From positions 310,001-374,000 of the forward strand of contig JAANDG010000031.1 in assembly GCA_036852015.1 (NCBI GenBank): 64,000 nt of DNA, in the 5' to 3' direction. This document shows, piece by piece, positions 22,001 through 32,301 of the stretch. Position numbers and translations under genes: made by a program. The notes beneath the pieces were generated by a model. That model was not told where the DNA came from, ran no database searches, and was given only the letters and a program-made list of their open reading frames with translations. This stretch comes from Pelodera strongyloides (Eukaryota; Nematoda; Chromadorea; Rhabditida; Rhabditidae). Each line of letters begins with the position of its first letter. Position 1 is the stretch's first letter.

Positions 22001-22187
22001 ACGATTCCCGTAACATTTCGTGAAAATAATTTACCTCCAAACTCTTCTTTTCGTACGTCTTCATTGCGGTAATGCACATGTGCTTCGTGCTGACATCTCT
22101 GTCGGTTCCATTTTCCTTCATCGTATCCCAAGCGACAACCGGATTCAACTTCACAGGTGTTCCAGTGGTTGTCTGGTTATTGGACAT
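16013..22187 (-). CDS. Nup98-like GLEBS/FG N-terminus fused to B-box-like zinc/helical module
   Basis: Fourteen exons: 22187-22035, 21786-21534, 21039-20813, 20670-20569, 20116-19966, 19198-19055, 18812-18734, 18517-18445, 18288-18202, 17881-17765, 17260-17197, 16875-16784, 16581-16476, 16152-16013; 1788 nt, 595 residues. Residues 1-65 match the Nup98 GLEBS segment: TKHMCITAMKTYEKKSLEEL then RVEDYTANRKAPQ. In Nup98 this binds RAE1/Gle2. Residues 66-343 are Ser/Thr/Gly-rich with about 14 FG dipeptides (TFGS, LFGS, FSFGFGS), typical of nuclear-pore FG domains. From about 344 the protein switches to a module shared with the next gene upstream: QCSGCGYWEPM, ARICDTCSKACAL, FCSSCAIDEHMGNGHEV (B-box-like Cys/His), then helical SEWENGRKLLDEWK and AVSFAVETGNALS, and an Ala/Glu-rich tail. 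There is no sign of the Nup98 autoproteolytic domain. Intron 13 has a GC donor. ATG 22187 is preceded by a TTTGCAG acceptor 20 bases upstream, but the exon could also be internal (phase 1). Confidence 0.8.
17366..17535. repeat. Direct duplication of about 80 bp in intron or flanking AT-rich DNA
   Basis: TATTATTAGCTTTTTTTATA through GGCATGAGAGAGAGC occurs twice back to back with one base difference (GCTGTAATT against GCTATAATT). It lies in the intron between exons 10 and 11 of the Nup98-like gene. A run of 14 C follows at 17927. Confidence 0.8.
18843..18987. mobile_element. TTAA MITE, AAGCGGTATAACAGCCG subfamily
   Basis: Left end TTAAAGCGGTATAACAGCC, right end AAGCCGTTATACTACTTTGA in inverse orientation. 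It lies directly upstream of the exon at 18812, in the very intron that joins the FG region to the zinc module. Confidence 0.65.
19559..19819. mobile_element. Foldback MITE, AGGGCGCATTCGAGATGG ends
   Basis: Left end TAAGGGCGCATTCGAGATGG, right end AATCTCGAATGCGCCCTAA. A second inverted pair (GTGGTTCGAGATGGGCACC against GGTGGGCCATCTCGATCTCG) lies inside. It is in an intron of the Nup98-like gene. Confidence 0.7.
20304..20484. mobile_element. MITE of the AGGCCGTATTCACCA family (copy 3)
   Basis: Ends TGAGGCCGTATTCACCACTC and GGAGTGGTGAATACGGCCTC in inverse orientation. The interior differs from copies 1 and 2 (GGGTAAACATTTCTCTAGAG hairpin), so only the ends are conserved across the family. Confidence 0.7.
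21121..21269. mobile_element. Near-perfect hairpin MITE
   Basis: About 65-bp arms: TAGCCCGTATTCTCGGGACG at the left and its inverse ending CCCGAGAATACGGGCTA at the right, with an ACTTGAGG-like loop near 21190. Both short ORFs across it are hairpin by-products. It lies in an intron of the Nup98-like gene. Confidence 0.8.
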
Positions 22188-22316
22188 TTCTTCAATATTA
22201 TATACGCCTGCAAAAACAGATATAATAACTTTACAACTGTAAGAACATACAAAAAAGGACGAATATCAATAACATACACTGCGACATTTCGAGAACAAAC
22301 CAGAATTAAGCGTCAC

Positions 22317-22776
22317 CACAGGAAAGTGGAAACCCCGATTATTTTGGAAAAAACCCCGATATGACCCCGATCCTTCCAAAAAACCCCGATATGGCCCCGA
22401 TCGCGTCCCGCAAAAAGCCCGATCACGAATAATCGGGGCCATATCGGGAACAGTTCCCAATATAACCCCGATTATTTCAAAAAACCCCGATATGGCCCCG
22501 ATTATTTGTCGAAAAACCCCGATTTTTTTCCAGAAAACCCCGATATGGCCCCGATCACGGCCCGATTTTTTGGGGGACGTGATCGGGGCCATATCGGGGT
22601 TTTTGATTTCCCATGACGCTTCATGGAAAACCAAAAACCCCGATATGGCCCCGATCACATCCCTCAAAAAATCGGGCCGTGATCGGGGCCATATCGGGGT
22701 TTTTTGGAAGAATCGGAGCCATATCGGGGTTTTTTCCAAATAATCGGGGCCATATCGGGGTTTCCACTTTCCTGTG
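22317..22776. mobile_element. Foldback element built from CCCCGATATGGCCCCGAT units
   Basis: Terminal inverted repeats CACAGGAAAGTGGAAACCCC and inverse. The whole interior is made of direct and inverted copies of a unit AACCCCGATATGGCCCCGAT, spaced by short spacers. The flanking host DNA is tandemly duplicated (ACACTGCGACATTTCGA at 22276 and again at 22837), and only one copy carries the insertion. Confidence 0.75.
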
Positions 22777-23773
22777 TACCGTAGTAACAACTACCGTACT
22801 AGAACCTTAAAGGATTAGATCAATTAACCGCACATACACTGCGACATTTCGACACCAAACCAGAATTAAACGTCACGTTACCGTAGTGGCAGCTACCGTA
22901 CTAGAACCTTAGATCAATTAACCGCCACTTCCGGCAAAGTACGGTAAACACATCACAAATTCACAGTTACGAATCATACTATCAAAAGATAAGCAACGGA
23001 CAGCAAACCTCACAAACAATACGACAGATGTTCGCAGACAATTTATTTATGTACATGTAATAATAACTGTGGTTTTCGAATTGTAAGAGATGTTTAGGTG
23101 ATAGAGAAAATGGGTAAAATAATATTAAAAATGCATTATGGTAGAATATTAGAAGATTAAGACTTTGAAAGAAATAAATCTCCGTTAAAAGAATGGTACT
23201 ACGGTGATTTTGTATTGAAAACAAAGCAAAATAATAAAATAAGCAATGGAATATATGCACATACATGTACAGTACAGTCACGCTTTCGAGCATTACGCTA
23301 TACCAGGAAACTGTGAATTCATTGTTATAATGAGAGAAACCCTAAAATACCGACATAATCATAAGGATATCTTGAAAGCACACACTTACAAAAAAATACT
23401 AATAGAGGAACACAAATGCAAATATGCTGAATATAATTGGCATCGGAAACAAGCTAGGTTAAAGAAAAAACATAACACAAATCAAAAACATCTACCCCAT
23501 AAAATGATCATGTAATAGTAAACAATACATACGTGATGCATAAACTTTCCAGATAAGCAAAGGCACGTCATACTCACATTAATATATATATATATACAAA
23601 TATATACACGAGGTCGTCACAACCATAAGCACAGTACTCACATACATAACAACATCACACTTGCTTGAATACATGAAACTGTGTCCCGGAAGAACTGAAT
23701 TAAAATTGCCAATCGACTGAAGACTAACTCAGCACAAGTTCAATCACCAAAATATTTACGCACCTTAGGCCAT

Positions 23774-23908
23774 AGGCCATATTCACCACACGATTCCCTA
23801 GCCTTGGGGAAATAGTACCTGGCGACAGAAAATAGCATTCTAATGTGAGACACGCAGAGAAAACGACGGGGAATTCCCCATGGGGAATTGAGTGGTGAAT
23901 ATGGCCTC
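23774..23908. mobile_element. MITE of the AGGCCGTATTCACCA family (copy 4)
   Basis: Ends AGGCCATATTCACCACACG and GAGTGGTGAATATGGCCT, interior with GGGGAATTCCCCATGGGGAA. Shares interior with copy 5. Confidence 0.7.
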
Positions 23909-24004
23909 TTCTCTCTTGTCCCTAAGCACCTCACCAAAATAGAAACCTCTACCTCAAATGAGTACGAACACAAGTTCCAAGTTCAAGAAGCCAAGGGAAA
24001 CGAA

Positions 24005-27000
24005 CTAAGCAGAAGCCTCAACAGGAGCGGGGGCCACAGGAGCGCCCTGTTCTTGTACCTCTACCTCAGCTGGCTTCGTGTCTTCTTTCTTGACAGGCTC
24101 TTCCACCTCCACAGCCGTACGGCCGTCTTCAATAACAGTGTCTGGTTCTGTTGCCGCAATTTCTTCAAAGGGTTCGGAATTACCGCTACCGTACACTCTA
24201 ATACACTCGATAACCTGCTATTCCTTCCGCTACGCAAACGTATACTTTCACAAATAGAGGCGAGCGGCGTTAAATATAGAGTAAAAGATAAACGATTTAA
24301 TAGCCTGTGGTAACGGTAGATGGTACGATAGATCGTACGGAAGCGCATACTCCAATTGTCTATTGTCTCTCACAATTAGTAAAGCTAGTCTGCAAACTAC
24401 TGTTTCTTAATGGACACCGCATGCCTGCTTCGAGCACTACACGAAGTTGTGAAATGTTCACACTAGAGATTGTCACAGTGACCTTTTTTGGAATTAGAAG
24501 ACCCGTGTATATTGCAAGCTATTAAGCTACGTTCTATAATGTAATCAACATACCAGCTTCCCTCGTTAGTTCTTCCACCTTCTGATCTCCTTGCTCTTCG
24601 AGCATTGCACAAGTAGTATCCGATTTGAGATCGTCCGTAGCCATCTAGGAAAACAAAACATGTTCAAACATTCTCATTCAACAATACCAAGGGTACGGGT
24701 TGGTGCGTAAAAACACGCACGAACCACCTCCGGAAGCAATTCGAAATTAACATATTTGAATACATAGTTGACTGAAACCTGGTGTTTTATCAAGACGATC
24801 TATCACTAGGCTAACGAAACAACCTCCAACCACCTCCATTTACGCACGGAATTTATACCCTGAACAATACAAAAGGTGTAAAGACCGTGTCCAACTAATT
24901 GTAAGAACACTGCGTCACCTGCCCTTCGGCACAAATTTTTCTGAGGATATAGAATACTCAATACTGCGATCCAATGACTGATTTGATTACTAAACAAAGA
25001 ACATAAACTGGCTGAGCTACGATAATAAAGTCGATTAAAAAACATTAATAAAAGTACATACCTTCACAGTCTGTGAAAAAGTACGAAGCGTGGGTAGAAG
25101 TGTTCCATCTAGCGCTTCATAGATTGTGTTCGCGTGACGGTCACAGTTACCAGCTGTAAAAATGCATAAGTACACAATGTGAGCTTGCGAGGCTAATTCC
25201 ATCTATCTATCTATCTCTCTCTCGGTCTCTCTCACCCTGGCTTCTCTCTCTCCATTCAACAAGATTTTTCAAACAAAAAACACCACATACCCAAGTTCTT
25301 GCATCTCATCACAGTTGAAAGAGCGTTGCCCGTCTCGACAGCCAACGAAACTGCCTGAAACCTAATTCATACAGAAAACATAAATAGATTTCGGGCATAA
25401 ATCAGCGCGTAAAATTATTACACATCAACCACCTCCGGATTTACTGTCTCCAGAGGCTGTTGCACTTTATAATCAGGAACCAAGAAGCGGCTAAAAGGCT
25501 TTCCGCAACGTCCGCAACTCTGAATGAACCAAGAACTAGATAAATAATATAGAGAACACGTACCTGCTTCCATTCGTACAACTGTTTGCGTCCGTTCTCC
25601 CACTCGCTCACACACAAATCAACAATACTGGTCACGTTATTACGCGCAGCTTCAGAGGACGTATTCATTAGGATTCGGTTCTAAAAAAAATACTATTTCA
25701 GACGGAAAAAAGCAATAGTGTACGACGTAAAATGTATGCTTTATAACTGAACTGAACTTATTCATGCTTCAAATGGAAAGTGGGGAAATCTCCTGTGGCC
25801 GTCTGAATCGGAACGGCATATCACAGATACTGAGATACATATTACATCGAATACATGGAAAGAATCGCAGTTGTCCAGTACACGTTTCGCAAACCACGTA
25901 GGATACCGCTTTAACGTCCAAGGCAGCCCCTGAGGGAACGCTTTCGGTTCGGGGGAAATTTAGCACAGTCCACAAGTTGACCCTTATCTTATGTAGATTT
26001 GCACACCCACCTTCCAAGGCAGATACTTGGACACGTCGTGATCTTTCTCGATGTGATCATCAATGGCGCAGGAAGGACAGAAGACGAATGGAGCCATCTA
26101 AATTGAGAATAAAAACAAATTAAATAGGTATTTGGTATTTGGTATTTTGTCGCAGGACATAAATATCGGTGTGTAAATGGAGGTGATCTGCTGGCAAAGT
26201 ACAAGTACGGAGTCCAAAGTACTTCCGACATATGTTTAAAGTACAATATATGTTTAATAATCAGTGGCCGAATGCATGAACGCGCTAGGAGTATGCTCCC
26301 AGCCTTTCAATCAATGGGAGAAATAGAGACAGCATAAACGCTGTCAAGCACCGACAGCTTATCTCAACCGGAAAGTCACCCATTCGTGCATAGGGCCATA
26401 GGGTGCTCCTGCTTGTTGGCTAAGTTGGCTTCACTCACATCTGGCAAGCCATGAGTTATTTATAACTCATACTACCGTACTACGGTCTTACAACGGTTGA
26501 AATGAATGAAACCATCGTGAGACGGTTCACTGGCTTTTTCGTGGACCAGCCCATTTGGTGACCAAGTTCCATCGAGAAACATCATCAACTGGTCACGAAC
26601 CAGTCACCAGACGTTTTTTTCGATAAAAACCATTTGGTGACGGACCAACGACGGTTTTCCTGTTTTTCCTGTAAGTTCGGCAATCATTTTGTTTTCCTCT
26701 GAAGTTACCTTTTCCTCCTCGGTAATATCGTCGTTTCCATCCAGTGCGCATGTTTTTGCGCATGTTTTGCAGATCCGAGCCCTTAAATAATGAATACGTG
26801 GACTCTTTAAAGTGATACGCGCGTGATTTTGAATGAATGTATGATGGACAAAATCAATATCCAAAATTCACTTTGTGACCCTCACGGGGACAGAGCGACA
26901 CACATCTTTGCATATAAATATAATACATGGAAATATAGTTGTCCAGCATACCGCGATTTTTGAGATGGACCAAAAATTCGAAACAATAAACGCCATGATA

Positions 27001-29356
27001 AAAAAAATAAAGATTACACATTTGTCCGCGCCGCACTTTATTCTGATGTGTGGAATATTTTGAAAGAAAGCCGATAAATATATATTTTAAAGCGAAATAC
27101 CGGCCGGTTTTTGAAACGCATCGAGTACCCTTGCTTTCCTACGTTTCATATGCAAATGAGCATAAAAAATAGACCCCAATTAGCCCCACTTAGCATAACT
27201 GCATAAGAATGCTGACATTTGAGAAGCGTTTCAAAAACCGGCCGGTATTTCGCTTTAATTTAAAAAGTTACTTTTCCATTGGCTCCCAAGAAATGCATCT
27301 GCTACACTGTGCCTTGAACTCACATACGCCGTCGATCATTTTGGACATTTCTTCGATTATATCTAAAAGAAAGTATATATAATACAATTGACCAGAAACC
27401 AAAGAACTATTATATTAAAGCGGTATTTCACGTGGTTCGTGAAACTTAAGGGACATCTGTCGCATGTTATACGTTAATTAAGGATCGTGTATGGGCTTAA
27501 AGCTTAATGCACGGTATGAAGTTGTCCAGCGCAGGCCAGAGCGTTTCAAAATCACATTTATCTTTGAGTAAGAAAATATATACCGCAATTTTTACTATGA
27601 TATTCGACATTCGAAAAAAGAAGCAAGTGTGAAAATAGGAGAATACTCTAGCAAATTGTAAACCAAAACCAACAACAGTGGCGCCTATGCAAGTGATATA
27701 GAACAGACTACTGCTCTGTAGATTAGTCTTGGTCATTTCTGGTGGACAGCTATGACTATATTGCATCTGGTATCTGGCACTTATATCCGACTTACTAAAT
27801 TACTGCCAACGTAAAACGTATCAAAACGATCTAACGATCTGCAAATAATATGCTTTAAAACAAAAAGGCGCGATTTCCTAGATGAGATGATAACAATACG
27901 CAAATTTTACATGTTTTTTTCGAGAGCAAAATAACAACTGTGTCACACATTAGAATACTATTTTCTGTCCCCAGGGAATATTTCCCCGAGGGACTCGGAA
28001 ATCTGCGTGTCTCACATCAGAGGCCATATTCACCACTCCGACTCCCCATGGGGAATTCCCCTTCTTTTTCTCTGCGTGTCTCACATTAGAGTGCTATTCT
28101 GCTATTTTCTGTCCCCAGGGAATATTTCCCCGAGGGAATCGAGTGGTGAATACGGCCTTAGAATACTATTTTCTGTCCCCAGGGAATATTTCCCCGAGGG
28201 AATCGGAGTGTTGAATATGGCCTCTGAAAGGAACCGAGGCCTACCTAGCCCCAAAAACCAAGCGAATATTGAAACAACCAAACAACGTCACCGAATGAAA
28301 TTCAATGGTTTTAATGTCAAATGTGATAACGTACTATGAGTCAGAATATAGTTGCGAAAAGGCAAAAAAAGGACACGTGGCCTGCATTCAATGAGTAATT
28401 CACTGAGAACGATATATAATAATAAACGGAAAATGTAACCTTTCAAAAAGGATTATATTTGCGCAAACGAAGAATAAGAATAATTCAAAATAAAAACATA
28501 TCAACGACACATACATTACATAATCAAGAAAAGGACGTACCACTCAAATTGTAGTTCAGCGGCTGGTCACCGGGCTCATACTCCTGGTTGCAAGTGCCAC
28601 AAGCTCTCAAAACAAGGATGCTGGTTAATTACACAAAAGAACAACCAAGTGTTAAACGGATAACTGTGCGGACACTTATTTATCGTTGAACAATTCAATC
28701 CAACGATCGAACGATCACGAGAAATATTAGCCACGTTCTGACGTGGGACTTAATACGTTCCAACACCATGTGCAAATGGGCAATAATTAACCCTATCTCC
28801 ATTAGTCAACAAAAAACCCAATTGAAAACAAACCTGTGATTCTGCAGACAGCTCTTACATACCGAATGACCACAGGACAGTATGTGCGGGCGAAGCTCCT
28901 CGGCAACGGCATCTAGAAGTTGACAGGTACAATAAAGCGGTATAACAAACTGTTTTGGAAACGTATGTGTATGCTCGACGCTCTATTTACGATGTAAATA
29001 ACTGCAAGATACAAGATACTGCGAGACTTTTTATTCGAATTACATTCATTCATATACAACACAAGGGAATGTAGTTGTCCGAGTCCGACATACATTTGGA
29101 AAAGAGGATGTTATACTGCTTTAATAAATTCGATATATCGATATATTTCTCGTATGCGGAAGGGACGCACCGCTCATTCGCGTACTATGATCTAATGAAT
29201 ATAAAACAGCGCCACCGCGTCCAGCAACTGATGCCAAAACAACAAAATATCTGTTACAAAAAAGTCACAAAACTCACAAGTACGAAGACACGTGGGACAA
29301 TTCACCGAATTCAAATCATTAAACGTTTCATGAAGGGAGTCGCCGAGAAGGGACAT
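24005..29356 (-). CDS. RING-finger protein with B-box-like zinc module and helical C-terminus (TRIM-like E3 ligase candidate)
   Basis: Twelve exons: 29356-29278, 28912-28834, 28605-28541, 27362-27272, 26781-26709, 26097-26011, 25680-25564, 25519-25433, 25354-25291, 25153-25062, 24644-24554, 24195-24005; 1116 nt, 371 residues, all phases compatible. Residues 20-58 form a C3HC4 RING: C20, C23, C40, H42, C45, C48, C55, C58 (CPTC, LSCGHSVCKSC, ACGTC). A B-box-like Cys/His segment follows at about 94-149 (QCSRC, RICKTCAKTC, FCPSCAIDDH and H149), then predicted helices and a Glu/Pro/Ala-rich tail. Architecture suggests an E3 ubiquitin ligase of TRIM type; that is inference. From about residue 82 it is closely similar (around two-thirds identical by eye) to the C-terminal part of the adjacent Nup98-like protein. 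The exon 25519-25433 (SCGRCGKPF) has no counterpart in that paralogue and may be a cassette exon; if read through it meets TAA at 25418. TTTTCAG precedes the ATG by 16 bases. Confidence 0.8.
27087..27258. mobile_element. TTAA MITE, ACCGGCCGG family, well-preserved copy
   Basis: TTAAAGCGAAATACCGGCCG at the left and the exact inverse ending CGCTTTAA at the right, each flanked by TTAA. The interior includes CATATGCAAATGAGCATAAA, a motif seen in most copies. It lies 14 bases from the donor of exon 27362-27272 of the RING gene. Confidence 0.85.
28020..28225. mobile_element. MITE of the AGGCCGTATTCACCA family (copy 5, with internal duplication)
   Basis: Starts GAGGCCATATTCACCACTCC. A first inverse end GAGTGGTGAATACGGCCT occurs at about 28140-28158 and a second, GTTGAATATGGCCTC, at 28211-28225, so the right part (TCTGTCCCCAGGGAATATT) is duplicated. 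Confidence 0.7.
28930..29124. mobile_element. MITE, AAGCGGTATAACAAACTG subfamily
   Basis: AATAAAGCGGTATAACAAAC at the left, inverse GTTATACTGCTTTAATA at the right. It lies in intron 1 of the RING gene, 20 bases from exon 2. Confidence 0.6.
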
Positions 29357-29372
29357 CTTGACAACTTCCGAT

Positions 29373-30791
29373 CTGAAAAGAATAGATATAAATATTCTTG
29401 TACGAAAAAAAAAACAATAAAGCAAGGAGTGATCAGAAACAGAAACACAATAAACCTTCCAAATGCGTTCAAGAAAACAGTCCCGAAAAAACTAAAGAAT
29501 CAAATTTGCAATTGTGCACAACTCAAAAGAAGAAATAATTTGTCTAAACACAAAGAACACAAGGAAAGCCAGTGTGTAGAGAAAGCTCTGAATGAACGCG
29601 GCCCAATGACTCACTGTGAGTGCCACGAACAGAGCCTTTATACACCCGTCAGTTGCATGTGATGTGCACTTTGACTGCTGGTGTTGTGCAAGAAAACTGA
29701 AAATACGTACTCACAAGTAATAACTAATCAATATTCTTTGTGGGTACAAGACCACCCCTACAATTTAAACAAATTCAAAATAAATGTGTAGGTTTGAACA
29801 TCAATAAACAATTAGTATGCACAACTTTATGGAATACATAAATAAAAACATAAGCTCAAGAAAGAACACGCGATTCGCCCCGAATGATGCGAAGCCGCAA
29901 AAAAAATCACATTTTACAAAAACACGCGCAAGCTACCGTACAATAAGCTTGTACACTAAACTACAGTAATATGCACACATTTTGCATAAATTAAGCACTT
30001 AAAAATGACAAATGATAAAAAGGATATACGCTTTAAATCGGAGATACTTATCATAAAACGCGGAAACAATCATAAACAAAGCAGTATTTTGATTATCAGC
30101 CTGATGCAGCGAAACCCTGGAACCAAAATGTTGAGCGGCGTTAAAGGGAGGCGCAGATGTAGATATGTGACGACTGAGCGAAAATTAAAACTGAACCAGA
30201 TACAGCTCAGCTCATTGTCAGTTGCATTTACGGGAACCGGCGAAATGTAGGCGCCCCTGATTTTTTTTCGCCGTGCACAAGTTGAGTTTCGTTTTGCGAG
30301 GTTTCAGACGTAGCTTGTACCTTGTACCGTAGTCCCCTTAATCATATTCGTCGTGGAATTAGTGCGATCCTACTTTCCAACAATTAATACTCTTACATCA
30401 TCGGAACGCTTTATAAATTTTCACGTTCTCTGCTTTCTCTTTCTTGTTGCAACAAAGTCAATTGGTCAACAACAAAATCAACATATATCATTGCGCAAAA
30501 CTTTATGAAAGCAAAGACAACAAGAAACAAGCAATGACAACAACATAACAACAAAACAACTGCCAATATGCATAATACAAGATAAAAAAAAACTATTGCG
30601 ATACGTCAAACTAAAGCTCAGAGCTACGGTCTAACACAAAATCGAGTGCAACAATGAAATAGCCAGTGGTCAAACCAGTGTGTATGCGGCACATAACACA
30701 CAATAAAAGCATATGTCATAGCGTACAAAAAATGCATAACCTAACCAAAGAAATCAAGAAAATCAGAAATACCAGGCAGCAGCAAAGTTGC
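29373..30791. other. Intergenic region upstream of the RING gene
   Basis: A+T-rich. I see no exon, tRNA or inverted repeat that I can support; a few plus-strand ORFs are of low-complexity Lys/Asn composition and look like chance. Confidence 0.5.
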
Positions 30792-32287
30792 TCACTTTTG
30801 TTTTGGGAACAAAAACTTCTTGATCGACTCCCTCACACGCTCCGTCATATCCAAAACGGCAATTGCTTGAGGTCCGGGTCCGGAATAAGTGGGCGAAGTA
30901 GAACCATTATTGGCAGCATTAAGAGCAGCTTCCGCAGCAGTAGTGTAGTACGCAGCAAAAAAGTTAGCTGCAGACGCATCAACATCTTCGTAAGTCGCAG
31001 AAGCAGGATCATTCTTCGCAGCAGAAACAGGCTTCTTCCCTGAGTTGGTGGGTCCGAAAAAAGCAGCAAATGGATCAGTGGCAACAAATTGGCCGAGATG
31101 ATCACGTTGCGCCGCAGGCATCTCCCCGGAAGTGTTAGGTGCAGCAGAAGTTGCAGTTGCAGGACCATTCTTCGCAGCAGAAGTATGCTTCTTCGTCGAA
31201 TCGGTGGGTGCAACATAAACCGTCGCTGCAGCTTCATCCTTTGCAGCAAACACGGCGAAAGGATCAGGTTTCGCAGCAGGCTGCTTTACAGAAGTGATGC
31301 GTGCAACAGGAGTTTCAGCAGTAAGATCTTGATTCACCGCAACAACAAGCTTCTTCAGACTTTCTTCCAACCTTCCACGACGATTCTCCACATTGTCATC
31401 GCCTGAAACATCAACATTTACAAGTTCTGTATAAAAACCATAAAAGCGAGGTATGTACGTACATGTTTATCATTTTCTGATTTTTCTCCTAGACTTAACC
31501 CTCATGGCTCCTAGGCAACAATCTGGTCTATTGTGGAAAAACTTGGCGCGGAGCAGATTCGATCCCGCGTCACTTGCATGGTTGCGGCGCATCTACCCGA
31601 CTTACTCTAACGGGCATACTATTGCGCAACCTACGTGTAAAAGAACATTAATCTGATTCTCCAATCCCCGTTAGAATGATTGCTCTTTCACAATAATAAG
31701 GTTTACTTATTTAACTTAAGTCTTAGGGATTTATTTAAGTAGTGCTAAAGTCCACTTACCACTATTCCCTTTATGTTGATGTTGCTGTTTCACCAGAGAA
31801 TCTTCACTGGGCGGTATGTCCAGAAGCAAGTTACGGGTTGATTCCTAAACCAATATTGCATAACTAATGTCACAACCATAAAGATGTACGTGGAAAGATT
31901 TCGGGCAACACAGTGAACAGTGCGAGACCTCGAGCAGGCGCCGCATAAAAAGGGACCGTCACAAGTTGCATAATTCAAGCCGGCACACTTATGGCGCACT
32001 TTCTTCCAAAATAACGTGCCTTATTGTACCTGCGCACAGTTTTTTCTGTAGCACAACCGCGAGCTTTCACCAAGACACCTAGCTACTCACAGAAAATAAA
32101 CCCATGAAGCATACGTAATAACACATTGTAATGCTGAAGTGCAGCGTTCGTTTCACAAACCGCATGCCGTAACGCTTAAAATAACCCATCCTCACCTCCA
32201 CAGTTTTCACAAAGGACTTGAGAGCGGGAAAAAGGGCCGTGTCAGCTGCTTCATAAATTGTCGCACCATAATGTTGACACTTCTCAG
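30792..32287 (-). pseudogene. 3' part of a third module paralogue, interrupted upstream
   Basis: Three exons are clear: 32287-32196, 31844-31760 and 31402-30792 (stop at 30792). The first encodes CQHYGATIYEAADTALFPAL, homologous to CDRHANTIYEALDGTLLPTL of the RING gene and the matching exon of the Nup98-like gene, at the same phase (1 to 0). The last exon is a long Ala-rich tail with repeated SAAKN/DPFA.F segments (AKPDPFAVFAAK, ATDPFAAFFGP), unlike the short acidic tails of the paralogues. Upstream exons for the zinc segment and helices are absent: the intron runs into a MITE (32302-32542) and then an RTE LINE. It is either a gene remnant or the 3' end of the BTB gene at 36.8-39.6 kb, split by that insertion with loss of the middle exons. 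Confidence 0.6.
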
Positions 32288-32301
32288 CTGAAAACAAAAA
32301 G

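Larger units (their letters stand above)
22208..24004. other. Intergenic region between the two module-bearing genes
   Basis: Holds the CCCCGAT foldback element, its tandemly duplicated flank (to about 22925), AT-rich DNA without coding signal (22930-23760), a short TA run at 23582-23595, and MITE copy 4 at 23774-23908. I looked here for a RING-coding exon belonging to the Nup98-like gene and saw none. Confidence 0.55.

Noticed and set aside
22266..22790. Minus-strand ORF of 174 codons rich in KTPIWPRSRPDF and GAISGF
   Set aside because: A reading of the CCCCGAT repeat array; the periodicity is that of the DNA repeat.
29075..29662. Plus-strand ORF of 195 codons
   Set aside because: It is antisense to the first RING exon, rich in Lys/Asn/Ile as expected from AT-rich DNA, and shows no domain or splice context.
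30845..31249. Leu/Arg-rich minus-strand ORF over the Ala-rich tail exon
   Set aside because: Out-of-frame reading of the GCA-rich exon; the Ala-rich frame joins in phase to the upstream exons.
31533..31630. Minus-strand tRNA-like string with GGATCGAATC and a T-run
   Set aside because: No anticodon or T stem forms; a B-box-like match alone is not enough.
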